This document shows, one piece after another, positions 26,955 to 36,091 of a DNA stretch of 64,000 nt (its first letter is position 1; each line of letters starts with the position of its first letter). The position numbers and the translations under genes are program-made. A model generated the notes under the pieces. That model saw only the letters and a list, made by a program, of their open reading frames with translations. It searched no databases and had not been told where the DNA came from. Source of the DNA: VRUE01 sp963824215. GTDB taxonomy: Bacteria > Actinomycetota > Thermoleophilia > Solirubrobacterales > 70-9. The stretch is taken from contig CAWGOE010000001.1 of NCBI GenBank assembly GCA_963824215.1, forward strand, positions 992,001 to 1,056,000. The letters run 5' to 3'.

Positions 26955-28210
26955 ACTGAGCCCGGTGGCTCGACGCTGTCGCCGGGAACGCCATCGATCG
27001 GCGGCCCCACCGGGCCAGTCGGGACCCAGCCCCCGTACATACGCAGCAGCGCGAGGACGCCGATGATCCCTGCCAGGGCGGAGAGGCCGCCGGCGTAGGC
27101 AAGCGTGCCCCTGGCGCCGATCGTCGCGACGAGCAGGCCGCCGGCGGCGAAGGCGCCGAGCTCGGCGGTGTTGCGGATTCCGTTGTAGGCGGCGAAGGCG
27201 CGGCCATGCAGGTGGTCGGGGACGCGGACGTGGATCAGGCTGCGGAACATCACGTTCTTGACACCGTGCCCCAGCCCGCCCAGCAGGCCGCAGAAGAGGA
27301 GGAAAGCGAAGCTGAGCCAGATCGCCGGCAGGGCCAGGGCGGCGCCCTGGATCGCGGCGGCGACGAGGCCGACCGCCGCAACCGCGGCAGCCGCGACCCT
27401 GCGCGAGAGCAGCATCGCCCCGACCGCCATCCCCAGCGTCCAGATCGAGAGCCAGGTTCCGTAGGCCACTTCGCCGCGGCCGAGCACGTCCTCGATGAAG
27501 AAGAGCTCGCCGACCCAGACCGCGGACATGAAGAGCAGGGAGGTGAAGGCGACGGTCATCACCAAGGAGAGCAGCCGGTCGCCGAAGAGGAAGGCGATGC
27601 CGTCGCGGGCGCGCGGGGCCTGCTCGGACTCGCTCAGCGCGCTGGGATCGCGCCGCACCCGTAGGCTCAGCGCGGCGAGTGCGACCGCGGCGAAGGTCGC
27701 GGCGTCAATCAGCATCGCCAGCTCGAGCCCGCCGACAGCGAAGAGGAGCCCGCCGAGTAGCGGGCCGACGCCGAAGCCGATGTAGCGGGCGGTCTCGATA
27801 TGGCCATTGGCCTCCTGGATCCGGTTCTCGCTGGAAAGCAGCGGCACCAAGGAGAACTCGGCCGGTGAAGAGATCGCGAAGACGACCCCGAGCAAGGCGG
27901 TCAGGATCAGCACCGGCGCAAGCGCATCGCTGAAGGCGACCGCCGTTGCCGCGACCGCCCCTGCGGCTGAGATGCCGGCGAGCAGCCTCGTCGCCTCGAT
28001 CCGGTCGACGAGCAGCCCTGCCCAGCCAGCGACCAGCACCGACGGTCCGAAGAGGCAGATCCATAGGGCTGCCACGGCGAAGCCCGAGTCGGTCAGGTCC
28101 TTGACGTGAAGCCCCAGCGCCACGATCGCGACCCAGTCGCCCAGGGCTGAGAGGCCGACGGAACCGGCGACCAGCCGAAAGTCGCGGTCCCGAAACAGGC
28201 TGGCCTTCAT
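26939..28210 (-). CDS. MFS transporter (MFS_3/enterobactin-exporter-like)
   Basis: A 423-residue protein with about 12 transmembrane helices, starting at ATG 28210 (MKASLFRDRDFRLVAGSVGLSALGDW), the usual beginning of the MFS_3 group. The open frame extends a further 54 residues, but these are low complexity and not conserved in kind. Family motifs include WAGLLVDRI between helices 2 and 3. It probably exports small molecules. The C-terminal codons overlap the convergent winged-helix gene. Confidence 0.88.
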   Translation of the reverse strand: MKASLFRDRDFRLVAGSVGLSALGDWVAIVALGLHVKDLTDSGFAVAALWICLFGPSVLVAGWAGLLVDRIEATRLLAGISAAGAVAATAVAFSDALAPVLILTALLGVVFAISSPAEFSLVPLLSSENRIQEANGHIETARYIGFGVGPLLGGLLFAVGGLELAMLIDAATFAAVALAALSLRVRRDPSALSESEQAPRARDGIAFLFGDRLLSLVMTVAFTSLLFMSAVWVGELFFIEDVLGRGEVAYGTWLSIWTLGMAVGAMLLSRRVAAAAVAAVGLVAAAIQGAALALPAIWLSFAFLLFCGLLGGLGHGVKNVMFRSLIHVRVPDHLHGRAFAAYNGIRNTAELGAFAAGGLLVATIGARGTLAYAGGLSALAGIIGVLALLRMYGGWVPTGPVGPPIDGVPGDSVEPPGSVQPSE

Positions 28211-28244
28211 CGCCGAGAGGATAGGGCGGCTCGGAGAACCGCCC

Positions 28245-29441
28245 TCAGATGCCGGTGGGCGTCGTGTCTGCCAAGAATGCGTCGAGAGGGGTGCCGTCGC
28301 CTCCGACCAGCCACTTGCGCACCGGACCGAAGGCTTGCTCGAAGCTCGCCATCCCGGGCAGCCCGTCCCCATGCCGGCCGCTCTTCACCTCGATGGCGGT
28401 CAGCTGCCTTCCGCGCTCGACGACGAAGTCCACCTCCTTGCCGCGGTTACGCCAGTAGAGGATCTCGGCACGAGGGTCACGGGTGGCGACGAGGTGGGCG
28501 CCGACGGCGGTCTCGACTAGACGACCCCAGTGCTCCCGGTCGGCGCGTGCCTCGGCGTAGGTTCGACCCGAAGTGGCTGACACCAAAGCGGTGTCGAGCG
28601 CCAGCAGCTTTGGGGTCGAACGCCGCTGCCGCACCTTTCCTGAGGCATACTTCTCCAGCCCCACGGCCAGTCCGGCAGCGGCGAGCAGGTCGAGATAGTG
28701 GGCGAGGGTGGTGGTGTTACCGGCATCCTGCAGCTGACCAGTCAGCTTTTGGTAGGAGACGATCTGGCTGGAGTAGTCGCAGACGAGCCGGAAGAGATTG
28801 CGTAGAAGGGCGGGCTTATCCACCCGCGTGAGCAGGAGCAGATCGCGCGAGATCGTCGTCTCCACTATCGAGTCGAGCACGTAGGCTGCCCAGCGCTGCT
28901 CGTCTTCAATCAGCCCCGCCGCCCCTGGGTAGCCGCCGAAGTGGATGAACTCCTCGAGGCTGAGACCGAAGGCATCGTGCATCTCGCGAAAAGACCAGTG
29001 TGGAGCCCGGACCAGCTCGAAGCGTCCCGTTAGGCTCTCACTGAGGCCGTGTTGAACCAGCAACGCCGCCGAGCCGAGTAGAACAGTGCGGAGAGGTAGT
29101 TCGGATCGACGATCCTCATCCCAAAGGCGCTTTATAGTCTCGGCCCAGCCATTTACCTTTTGCACCTCGTCGATCGCGAGGATCGCGCCCATTCGATGGG
29201 CTCGAGCGAGGCGCCGCCCCTCCTCCCATTGCGCCGCCAGCCAGGCAGCGTCGCGCAACAAGGGATCGTCCGCACTGGCGTAGTGGCTCGGCTGCTCGAG
29301 CACGTCGAGCACCTGCCTCACGACGGTGGTCTTGCCCACTTGACGCGGTCCGCTGACAACTTGGATTCGTGCGGCCTCCTCGGTCAAGCGCGCCGCCAGT
29401 ACTGCGAAGATCCCGCGTCGATAGGTCTGTGTTTTACTCAT
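28245..29441 (-). CDS. AAA ATPase with DUF4143 domain
   Basis: A 398-residue protein. The AAA_14 domain has Walker A SGPRQVGKTT (about 30-39) and Walker B ILAIDEVQKV (about 86-95). The C-terminal DUF4143 domain (about 200-350) carries the nuclease-like IEVKSGRHGDGL segment near 360 and WRNRGKEVDFVVE before it, which resembles the PD-(D/E)xK core. Such proteins are common in mobile or accessory regions and are of unknown function. The ATG at 29441 lies inside one of two ACTCA-TGAGT dyads, so autoregulation is likely. It is downstream of the SMC-like gene on the same strand. Confidence 0.88.
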   Translation of the reverse strand: MSKTQTYRRGIFAVLAARLTEEAARIQVVSGPRQVGKTTVVRQVLDVLEQPSHYASADDPLLRDAAWLAAQWEEGRRLARAHRMGAILAIDEVQKVNGWAETIKRLWDEDRRSELPLRTVLLGSAALLVQHGLSESLTGRFELVRAPHWSFREMHDAFGLSLEEFIHFGGYPGAAGLIEDEQRWAAYVLDSIVETTISRDLLLLTRVDKPALLRNLFRLVCDYSSQIVSYQKLTGQLQDAGNTTTLAHYLDLLAAAGLAVGLEKYASGKVRQRRSTPKLLALDTALVSATSGRTYAEARADREHWGRLVETAVGAHLVATRDPRAEILYWRNRGKEVDFVVERGRQLTAIEVKSGRHGDGLPGMASFEQAFGPVRKWLVGGDGTPLDAFLADTTPTGI

Positions 29442-29473
29442 GACACTGAGTGATTTTACTCAATGCATTGAGT
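29436..29473. promoter_or_regulatory. double-dyad operator at the AAA/DUF4143 gene start
   Basis: Two 16-bp dyads share ACTCA/TGAGT half-sites: 29436-29451 (6-nt centre) and 29458-29473 (ACTCAATGCATTGAGT, a perfect palindrome). Their centres are 22 bp apart, about two helical turns. The first overlaps the ATG. A TAAAAT box on the reverse strand lies between them and could be the -10 of a leaderless transcript. Confidence 0.6.
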
Positions 29474-29482
29474 GATGCCTAT

Positions 29483-31738
29483 TCAGGCACAGGTCAGCTC
29501 GCCGCATTTGCACTGACAGCGAGTAGAGCCCTGATGCGGAACCTCCCAGGCTTTCTTGCCGCAGGTATCGCAATGAAATAGCTGGTCCAGCGCGTCAAGA
29601 TCCTCCAGGAGAATGCGTAGGTCTTGCTCGGTGATGCCCGGTTCGCAATCGCTGTAATGACAGGCACGGTTCGTGATCGACCCATCGGTTCGGAGGCGGA
29701 CGAGGATCTCATCGTCGGCTCGAGGAAAGCCGCCCTCGCTCAAGCCGTCGACGAGCGCGCGTCGATACTCATCAGCGGCGTATCCATTCGTGGGATCGTG
29801 CCGAATCTTCAGACCCATCTTCCCCACGGGTCGCTCCAGCGTCTCCTCCATCGCCTGCCGAGCTAGGCCGCCCAGCTCTTCGGCGGGCTCGCCTGAGTCG
29901 AGCCGTTCGCGCAGTCTGGCTCGCGTGTTACCGGGGCCGAAGGTGGGCCCCTCGCTGGGCGTCCAAGCGGTGACCTTCTCAACCTGCCATTGGGGTGCCT
30001 CTACGGCGACGGTTCTGCTCAGTTGTGAGTCGTGAGTCAACAGGATCACCTGCCAGTCACCGAACTCCGTGACCAGAAGCCGGATCAGTCGAGTGCGATG
30101 TACGGCGTCGAATGACGCGACGACGTCGTCGAGCACCATCGTCCGCCAGCTCGGCGGGTCGGTCTTCAGCCGTGCGAGGAACAGAGCCAGTCCTAGTGCG
30201 TTTAGCTCGGATTCGGACATCACCTTTTGCGGGGGGCGGACGTCGTGCCTGCCGTCCCATTTGAATTTGAACTCGATCCCTCCGGCACGCGCTTCCGTGT
30301 AGATCAGGCGGAGATCCGTGTAGACGGGCTGGCCGACGAGCTGTGCGTAGTAACTGGCCAGCGGTTCGTTGATGCGGTCGAGCTCCGCTTGGATCGCCCT
30401 TTCGACAGCCTCGTCGGTCAGCTGAGCCGCCGCATTGGCTGCCGCCTCTCTCCTATCGGCCTGCGCCGCCGCGGCGCGGCTGTCTCGTAGTTCGACCAGC
30501 ATGCCTTTGAGGGTCGATAGCTCAACAAGGGCCGGTCCGACGGCGGCAGGGGTTGAGAGTGCGACCTTGCGGACCTTGGCAATCACCTGAGCGCTCGGCA
30601 GGGGAACGTCGCCCGGCGGGCGACGTTGGGCGCGCGCCTCTGTGAGCCTCTCCAAGTAGCCCTCGAGCTCGGTCAGGGAGACCTCCAGGGCCTGCGCCAG
30701 ATCGACTTCCATGGGTGCCTCATTGCTCAGGACCCCTTCGAGTGCGCGAACCAGCCTCCGAGCCGCCTCGGCATGCGCCGTCAACTGCTGCTCGGCTTTG
30801 CCGAACTTCTCGTCGGTGGCTGCGAGTTCAGCGGCACGCTCCGAGATGCGATCGATCAGCGCCTGCCGATCCTGTGCGGTCAGGCAGAGGGGGCAGCGGT
30901 CCTCGTCAGAGGTGGCCATAACCTGGCTCCCAGCTTCGAGCAGGGTACTGAGCCCTCGCTGCTCCGCCGCCACCCTGTCCTCGATTGCTGCAGTCCAGAG
31001 ATCGGTCGAAGCCCGGAAGAGTTCCTCTCGTGCGCTGGCCAGCTCTTCTGATCGAGAGAGGGGCGAGCTCGGCGCCTGCGGTTGCACCGCCGGTGGCTTC
31101 CAGGCGATCAGGTCGTCGCCGTCGCTGAGCCTCGAATCGAGTCCGACACTGGCAGAAAGCCTGGCCAAGGTGTCATCAAGCTTTTCCTCGCCGAGCCGAG
31201 CGTTTAGCGCCTGTTCGGCTGCCTTCTGCTGCTCACTCATTTCTTTCGCGCGGCGCTTGAGTTGAGATTTGACGCTGCGTACTCCCGCGCGAAACGCACC
31301 GAGGTCGTTCAGTCCGAGCGCCTCGAGCAGCTCGCTGCGCTTGTCGTTGGCAGTCTTGTCGACGAACTGCGCCATCGTGCGGTGTCCAAGAACGGGCAGC
31401 CGCTCGGCGGAGAAGTCGACGGCCAGCGGCCCCGCTCCCGCTTCGAGCGGTCCGGAAGAGTTGCCGTGAAGGCGGCGGCTCGCGACGCCGACGCCGTCAA
31501 CCTGGATCTCGACGGCCGCCTCCTGGCAGTCGAGGTGGATGAGGGCCCCGAGGCCAACGCCGTCGCGATGCGTCCAGGCAACGTCACCGGTGCTCCAGAA
31601 CTCCAACGCATCCGCAATGCTCGTCTTGCCACGGCCGTTTTCCGCCTGCAGGCAGAGGCTTCGTCCGCCTTTAAGCGGCAGTGCCCGCTTTTTACGGAAG
31701 CAACGAAAGCCGTCGAGCTCCAATCGGGCCATCTTCAT
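29483..31738 (-). CDS. SMC/Rad50-like ATPase with C-terminal zinc ribbon
   Basis: A 751-residue AAA_23-type ATPase. It has Walker A AENGRGKTSI (32-41), two coiled-coil stretches around a zinc-hook-like CPLC (about 281), an ABC signature-like SESELNALG (about 504), Walker B/D-loop VLDDVVASFD (about 535) and an H-loop LLTHDSQ (about 564). Beyond the ATPase, about 170 extra residues end in a Cys-rich segment (FHCDTCGKKAW ... CQCKCGELTC). It is short for a Rad50 and has no Mre11 partner nearby. The start overlaps the stop of the 74-residue gene (ATGA). A DNA-sensing defence role is inferred. Confidence 0.85.
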   Translation of the reverse strand: MKMARLELDGFRCFRKKRALPLKGGRSLCLQAENGRGKTSIADALEFWSTGDVAWTHRDGVGLGALIHLDCQEAAVEIQVDGVGVASRRLHGNSSGPLEAGAGPLAVDFSAERLPVLGHRTMAQFVDKTANDKRSELLEALGLNDLGAFRAGVRSVKSQLKRRAKEMSEQQKAAEQALNARLGEEKLDDTLARLSASVGLDSRLSDGDDLIAWKPPAVQPQAPSSPLSRSEELASAREELFRASTDLWTAAIEDRVAAEQRGLSTLLEAGSQVMATSDEDRCPLCLTAQDRQALIDRISERAAELAATDEKFGKAEQQLTAHAEAARRLVRALEGVLSNEAPMEVDLAQALEVSLTELEGYLERLTEARAQRRPPGDVPLPSAQVIAKVRKVALSTPAAVGPALVELSTLKGMLVELRDSRAAAAQADRREAAANAAAQLTDEAVERAIQAELDRINEPLASYYAQLVGQPVYTDLRLIYTEARAGGIEFKFKWDGRHDVRPPQKVMSESELNALGLALFLARLKTDPPSWRTMVLDDVVASFDAVHRTRLIRLLVTEFGDWQVILLTHDSQLSRTVAVEAPQWQVEKVTAWTPSEGPTFGPGNTRARLRERLDSGEPAEELGGLARQAMEETLERPVGKMGLKIRHDPTNGYAADEYRRALVDGLSEGGFPRADDEILVRLRTDGSITNRACHYSDCEPGITEQDLRILLEDLDALDQLFHCDTCGKKAWEVPHQGSTRCQCKCGELTCA

Positions 31739-31959
31739 TGCGGTTTGTCCCCTTTCTCACCAAGACCCGCCTCGATGCCCCTCACGGCTGCCTCGACGTC
31801 GAACTTTCCCGAGTCGGGGTGCCAAGCGTTTTCCAGGGCATCGACCAACGCGCGGGCCTTCTCGTTCTCGCGCATGCTCAAGAGGGCCTCGGTGATTACG
31901 ACAGAGGCTTTTCCACTCTCGCCCTGCTCGGGGCCTGGAGTCTGATTCTCATCGACCAT
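31735..31959 (-). CDS. small acidic partner protein of the SMC-like ATPase
   Basis: A 74-residue acidic protein without transmembrane helix or signal. Residues 18-72 are predicted helical (SVVITEALLSMRENEKARALVDALENAW ... VEAAVRGIEAGL). Not a recognised family. The ATGA overlap with the ATPase gene, and the absence of any other gene on this transcript, suggest an obligate partner. The start is ATG 31959. Upstream is a short promoter gap with the palindrome GACAGCTGTC (32000-32009). Confidence 0.65.
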   Translation of the reverse strand: MVDENQTPGPEQGESGKASVVITEALLSMRENEKARALVDALENAWHPDSGKFDVEAAVRGIEAGLGEKGDKPQ

Positions 31960-32045
31960 TCGCTGCGCGCGAGGATGTTAGGCGCACTGACGAAAAGTTG
32001 ACAGCTGTCGAGTAAACAGAATGGTTCCCAACCGGTGAACCGGCT

Positions 32046-33437
32046 TCAGCCCAGCTTCGGGCTCTGCCAGGGCTGAGCTAGGCGGTTGGCCAGCTCGTCG
32101 GCGAGTCCCTCGATCGGGACTCGGGACTGCTCTAGCGAGTCGCGGTCGCGGAGGGTGACGGTGTCGTCTTCCATCGTCTGGTGGTCGACGGTGATCCCCC
32201 AGGGGGTGCCGATCTCGTCCTGGCGGCGGTAGCGCTTGCCGATCGAGCCGCCCTCGTCGAACTCGGCCGGGACGCGGCGGCGGACATCCTCGAAGATCTC
32301 GCGTGCCTTCTCCGGCATCCCCTCCTTGGAGAGGAGCGGCAGGATCGCGACCTTGACCGGAGCGAGGCGGGGGTGGAGGCGCAGCACCGTGCGCTGGCGC
32401 CCCTCCACTTCCTCGACGTCGTAGGAGTCGACCAGGAAGGCGAGCGTGGCACGGTCGGCGCCGGCCGCCGGCTCGATCACGTGCGGCACGTAGCGCTCTT
32501 TCGTCTGCTGGTCGAAGTACTCGAGCTTCTCGCTGCTGAACTTGGCATGTTGGGTGAGGTCGAAATCGCCCCGGTTGGCGATCCCCTCGAGCTCGGACCA
32601 GCCGATCGGGAAGAGGTACTCGATGTCGCTCGTCGCCGAGGAATAGTGGGAGAGCTCGTCGGCGCCGTGCGGACGCACCCGCAGCATCTCGGGGCGGATG
32701 CCGAGCTCGGTGTACCAGCGCTCGCGCTCGTCCATCCAGGCCTTGTGCCACTTTTCGGCTTCGGCCGGCGGCACGAAGAACTCCATCTCCATCTGCTCGA
32801 ACTCGCGCGTGCGGAAGATGAAGTTGCCGGGCGTGATCTCGTTGCGGAAGGACTTGCCGATCTGGGCGATCCCGAACGGCGGCTTCTTGCGGGCGAAGCT
32901 GAGTACGTTCTTGAAGTTGATGAAGATGCCCTGCGCGGTCTCCGGCCGCAGGTAGACCTCCGAGCCCTCGCCGGCGACCGGGCCGACGTGGGTCTCGAAC
33001 ATCAGGTTGAACTGGCGCGGCTCCGACAGCTCGCCGCCGCACTCGGGGCAGCGCAGCTCGCCGCTTGGGTCCTTGCCTTCCTTCTCCAGGTCCTCGCGCA
33101 GGTGGTCCTCGCGCCAGCGCCTCTTGCACTTACCCAGGCACTGCACGAGCGGATCGGTGAAGCCCTCCAGGTGCCCCGAGGCCTCCCAGACCCGCGGGTG
33201 CTGGAGGATCGCCGAGTCGAGCGCGACGACGTCATCGCGCTCCTGCAGCATCGCCCGCCACCACTCGGCTTTGACGTTGTTCTTCAGCAGCACCCCGTAG
33301 TGGCCGTAGTCGTAGGTTGAGCCGAGGCCGCCGTAGATCTCCGAGGAGGGGAAAACGAAGCCGCGCCGTTTGCACAGCGCGACGATCTCCTCCATCGAGA
33401 TCCCCTCGGTCTGGACGTTCTCACCGGCGCTCGCCAT
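32046..33437 (-). CDS. glyS: glycyl-tRNA synthetase (single-chain, class II)
   Basis: A 463-residue homodimeric synthetase that charges tRNA-Gly. The N-terminal region has MEEIVALCKRRGFVFPSSEIYGGLGSTYDYGHYG (about 14-47), class II motif 2 FRNEITPGNFIFRTREFEQMEMEFF (about 195-220), and the C-terminal anticodon-binding domain (about 360-460). The form is the eukaryote-like alpha-2 type usual in actinobacteria. The start is taken as ATG 33437. It is divergent from an FmdB-family gene (start codons 38 nt apart). Confidence 0.96.
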   Translation of the reverse strand: MASAGENVQTEGISMEEIVALCKRRGFVFPSSEIYGGLGSTYDYGHYGVLLKNNVKAEWWRAMLQERDDVVALDSAILQHPRVWEASGHLEGFTDPLVQCLGKCKRRWREDHLREDLEKEGKDPSGELRCPECGGELSEPRQFNLMFETHVGPVAGEGSEVYLRPETAQGIFINFKNVLSFARKKPPFGIAQIGKSFRNEITPGNFIFRTREFEQMEMEFFVPPAEAEKWHKAWMDERERWYTELGIRPEMLRVRPHGADELSHYSSATSDIEYLFPIGWSELEGIANRGDFDLTQHAKFSSEKLEYFDQQTKERYVPHVIEPAAGADRATLAFLVDSYDVEEVEGRQRTVLRLHPRLAPVKVAILPLLSKEGMPEKAREIFEDVRRRVPAEFDEGGSIGKRYRRQDEIGTPWGITVDHQTMEDDTVTLRDRDSLEQSRVPIEGLADELANRLAQPWQSPKLG

Positions 33438-33475
33438 GGCCGGAACCGTATCGGCTGCGATAATCGCCCACCGCA

Positions 33476-33769
33476 ATGCCGATCTACGAGTACAAATGCG
33501 CCAATAGCCACGTCTTCGACGTGATCCAGAAGATGAGCGACGAGGCACTCACCGAGTGCCAGGAATGCGGCGCCCCCGCCGAGCGCGTCCTGCACCCGGT
33601 CGCCATTCACTTCAAGGGCTCGGGCTTCCATAACACCGACTACGGCAAGAAGAAGGCCGGGAGCAACGGAAGCTCCTCCGAGAAGCCGAAAGAGTCGTCC
33701 GATTCGAAGACCGCCGAGAAGGCGGATGGGGTCGCCTCGACGGTGCCTCCCTCCGGCACCGCGGAGTGA
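33476..33769 (+). CDS. FmdB family zinc ribbon protein
   Basis: A 97-residue protein starting MPIYEYKCANSHVFD with a second CQECG pair near residue 25, the four-Cys ribbon of the FmdB regulatory-protein family, followed by the KGSGFHNTDY segment typical of it. The C-terminal third is a Ser/Lys/Glu-rich tail. The family is named after a putative regulator of formamidase and its function is unclear. It is divergent from glyS. Confidence 0.93.
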   Translation: MPIYEYKCANSHVFDVIQKMSDEALTECQECGAPAERVLHPVAIHFKGSGFHNTDYGKKKAGSNGSSSEKPKESSDSKTAEKADGVASTVPPSGTAE

Positions 33770-33775
33770 GGGCAA

Positions 33776-33815
33776 GCCCCGAAGGGGCACTAGATTTCAC
33801 CGCCGAAGGCGGTGA
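33776..33815. terminator. two short hairpins between convergent genes
   Basis: GCCCC-GAA-GGGGC (33776-33788) is followed by TCACCGCC-GAA-GGCGGTGA (33797-33815). Both have GAA loops and perfect stems of 5 and 8 bp. They lie between the convergent FmdB and LCP genes. No T-run follows, so Rho-independent termination is only a possibility. Confidence 0.5.
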
Positions 33816-33835
33816 TAGGCACCGACGAGGTGACC

Positions 33836-35068
33836 CTATTCGCCTAACAGCTTCTTGACGGCACGCCTTCGCTCGGAGTCGGGCACTTCGATCGAACCGC
33901 TTGGCCCCGGGGAGCAGCCTGAGTTTTCGCCTTGGCAGAGCACGTCGGCGTCACCTTCGCCGCCTATGGCTGCTGCAAGGATGAGCTGCGGCATGGTCAG
34001 GAAGCCCATGTCGCTGACGAAGGCCTTGGGCGCGTCCCAGCCGATGATCGGGCCCTTGGCGAAGTTGTAGGGGAGACGGAGCGGATCGGTGAGGCGGCCC
34101 TTGATGCCGGCGATCACCGCCTGCTGCGCCTTGGCCCGGTCGAAGTCGTCGTAGCCGAGGCTGTAGGCGCTGGGCCCCGGTCCGGGGCAGGGGCTGACCT
34201 TGCGGATGCGGGCGTAGATCAATGCCTTTTCCCCATTCAGCGTGTTCTCGCCCTTGGCCAGCCTGACCGTGCCGCCGCCCTGGCCGCCCCCGGCACCGCC
34301 GGAGATGTCGGCGCAGATCTTCACCGGCACGTCGACGACGACGCCGCCGACTGCGTCGATCAGGTCTTCGAAGCCGGTGAAGTCGACGATCGCGACGTGG
34401 TCGACTTCGATCTCTAGGAAGTCCTCGACCGCTTCGATCTGCGCCGCGGCGCCGCCGAAGGCGTAGGCGCCGTTGATCTCCTGCGGACTCTGGTCGGGGA
34501 TCTCGGCGTAGACGTCACGAGGGATCGAGAGTTTGCGGAAGGCGCCTCCGCCGGCGCGGATCAGCATCAGCGTGTCGGCGCGGAATTCGCCGAACGAGCA
34601 CTCGCCGTGCGGGGCGTCGCCGTGCGCCTGCTGCTCGTAGCACTCCTCCGAGGGCGCCGCGCCCGGCTCTTTGGTGTCGGGCGGGCGTGCATCGGTGCCG
34701 ATCACCAGGATCGTTTGGGCGCTGGGCAGCAGCAGCGGGTCGCCGTGCAGGGTCGACTTCGCCTCGCCGGAGAGCTTGAAGGACTGCAGCTGGGCGGAGA
34801 CGGCGAAGGCGAGGAAGCTGAGGAAGATCCAGCCGCCTGCGGCAATGCCGATCCACTTCAGCCCCGTCTTCAGCCAGGGCCGCTCCGGCCGCGGGCCGCG
34901 CTTGCGCCCGGGGCCACCCGGTTTGCCGGGCAACTTCGGAGCCTTCCAATCGCGTTCGCGCAGGCCGGAGAGGTCGGGCTTGCGGAAGCGCGAGAAGAAG
35001 CCCCGGCGGGCTCGGTAGACCTTGTAATCGGGCGGCCCGGGGGGCCGCTGCTCGCCGTCGCCTGCCAT
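33836..35068 (-). CDS. LytR-CpsA-Psr (LCP) family protein
   Basis: A 410-residue membrane-anchored protein, counted from ATG 35068; the frame is open to 35125. A long basic, Pro/Gly-rich cytosolic N-terminus leads to one transmembrane helix (about residues 71-93). The extracytoplasmic LCP domain follows, with VIGTDARPP (about 120), FRADTLMLIRAG, KLSIPRDVYAEIP, INGAYAFGG and YARIRK. LCP enzymes transfer undecaprenyl-linked glycopolymers to peptidoglycan. It is convergent with the FmdB gene and diverges from the ROK kinase. Confidence 0.9.
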   Translation of the reverse strand: MAGDGEQRPPGPPDYKVYRARRGFFSRFRKPDLSGLRERDWKAPKLPGKPGGPGRKRGPRPERPWLKTGLKWIGIAAGGWIFLSFLAFAVSAQLQSFKLSGEAKSTLHGDPLLLPSAQTILVIGTDARPPDTKEPGAAPSEECYEQQAHGDAPHGECSFGEFRADTLMLIRAGGGAFRKLSIPRDVYAEIPDQSPQEINGAYAFGGAAAQIEAVEDFLEIEVDHVAIVDFTGFEDLIDAVGGVVVDVPVKICADISGGAGGGQGGGTVRLAKGENTLNGEKALIYARIRKVSPCPGPGPSAYSLGYDDFDRAKAQQAVIAGIKGRLTDPLRLPYNFAKGPIIGWDAPKAFVSDMGFLTMPQLILAAAIGGEGDADVLCQGENSGCSPGPSGSIEVPDSERRRAVKKLLGE

Positions 35069-35128
35069 GAAAGAGTTAGCAATCATGCCGATGCCCGCGG
35101 TCGCCCGCCTAAAGAGCTCCAGCAAGAG

Positions 35129-36091
35129 ATGAGCCAGCCGGAAGCGATAGGCATCGATCTGGGCGGCACCAAGATGCTGCTCGGGGTCCTCGACGGGGAG
35201 TCAAAAACGGTCTGGGAGAGCCGCGAGCGGTCCGCCGGCGAGGGTGAGGACGACCTCGTCGAGCTGCTCGTGCGCGAGATCGCCGAGGCGCTCGCGGAGC
35301 GGGGTGGCGTAGAGACGGTCGGAATGGGGATCCCGGCGACGATCGACCATGAGAAGGGCCTCGCGATCGCGGCGGTCAACCTGCCAATCGAGGACCTGCC
35401 GATCCGCGATCTCGTCATCGAGAGGACCGGATTGCCGACCTTCGTTGACAACGACGCCAATGTGGCGGCCCTGGCCGAGCATCTCTTCGGCGCCGCGAAG
35501 GGAGCGGAGAACGCGGTGATGCTGACGATCGGTACCGGGATCGGTGGCGGCCTGATCCTCGGCGGCGAGATCTACCGCGGCTCGACCGGCGCCGGCGCCG
35601 AGCTCGGCCACATGGCGATCCAGATGGATGGCCCCGGCTGCCAGGGCAACTGCCCCAACCGCGGCTGCGTTGAGGCCTTCGCCTCCGGAACCGCGCTCGG
35701 CCGCGAAGGGTTGGCCGTCGCCGAAAGCAACCCCGACTCGGCTCTCGGCAAGCTGCTTGCCGCAGGCGAGCCGGTGGACGGCAAGGCGGTCACGGTCGCG
35801 GCCCAGAACGGGGACGAGACGGCGATTGGGGTCTTCGACCTGGTCGGCAGCCGCCTCGGCGTCGCGCTCGCCAGCTTCGCCAACATCTTCGAGCCGGAAG
35901 TGATCGTCGTCGGCGGGGGAGTTATGGCGGCCGGAGATCTGCTGCTCGATCCCGCGCGCCGCGAGCTGCAGGCGCGGGCGCTGAACCCGATGAACCGGAC
36001 CCCCGTCGTCTCGGCCGAGCTGGGCCCCGACGCGGGGATGATCGGCGCTGCCGCGATGGCGCGGATCGAACTGGAGAAGGCGGGGGGCTGA
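35129..36091 (+). CDS. ROK family glucokinase
   Basis: A 320-residue cytosolic kinase. It has the ATP-binding DLGGTKMLLGV at residues 8-18, the catalytic/sugar-binding VDNDANVAALAE (about 108), LTIGTGIGGGLILGG (about 132) and the ROK zinc site GHMAIQMDGPGCQGNCPNRGCVE (about 160-182). The predicted reaction is glucose to glucose-6-phosphate; other hexoses or N-acetyl sugars are possible. The start is ATG 35129, with AAGAG just upstream. It overlaps the rsmI start by one base (TGATG), so the pair is translationally coupled. Confidence 0.92.
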   Translation: MSQPEAIGIDLGGTKMLLGVLDGESKTVWESRERSAGEGEDDLVELLVREIAEALAERGGVETVGMGIPATIDHEKGLAIAAVNLPIEDLPIRDLVIERTGLPTFVDNDANVAALAEHLFGAAKGAENAVMLTIGTGIGGGLILGGEIYRGSTGAGAELGHMAIQMDGPGCQGNCPNRGCVEAFASGTALGREGLAVAESNPDSALGKLLAAGEPVDGKAVTVAAQNGDETAIGVFDLVGSRLGVALASFANIFEPEVIVVGGGVMAAGDLLLDPARRELQARALNPMNRTPVVSAELGPDAGMIGAAAMARIELEKAGG

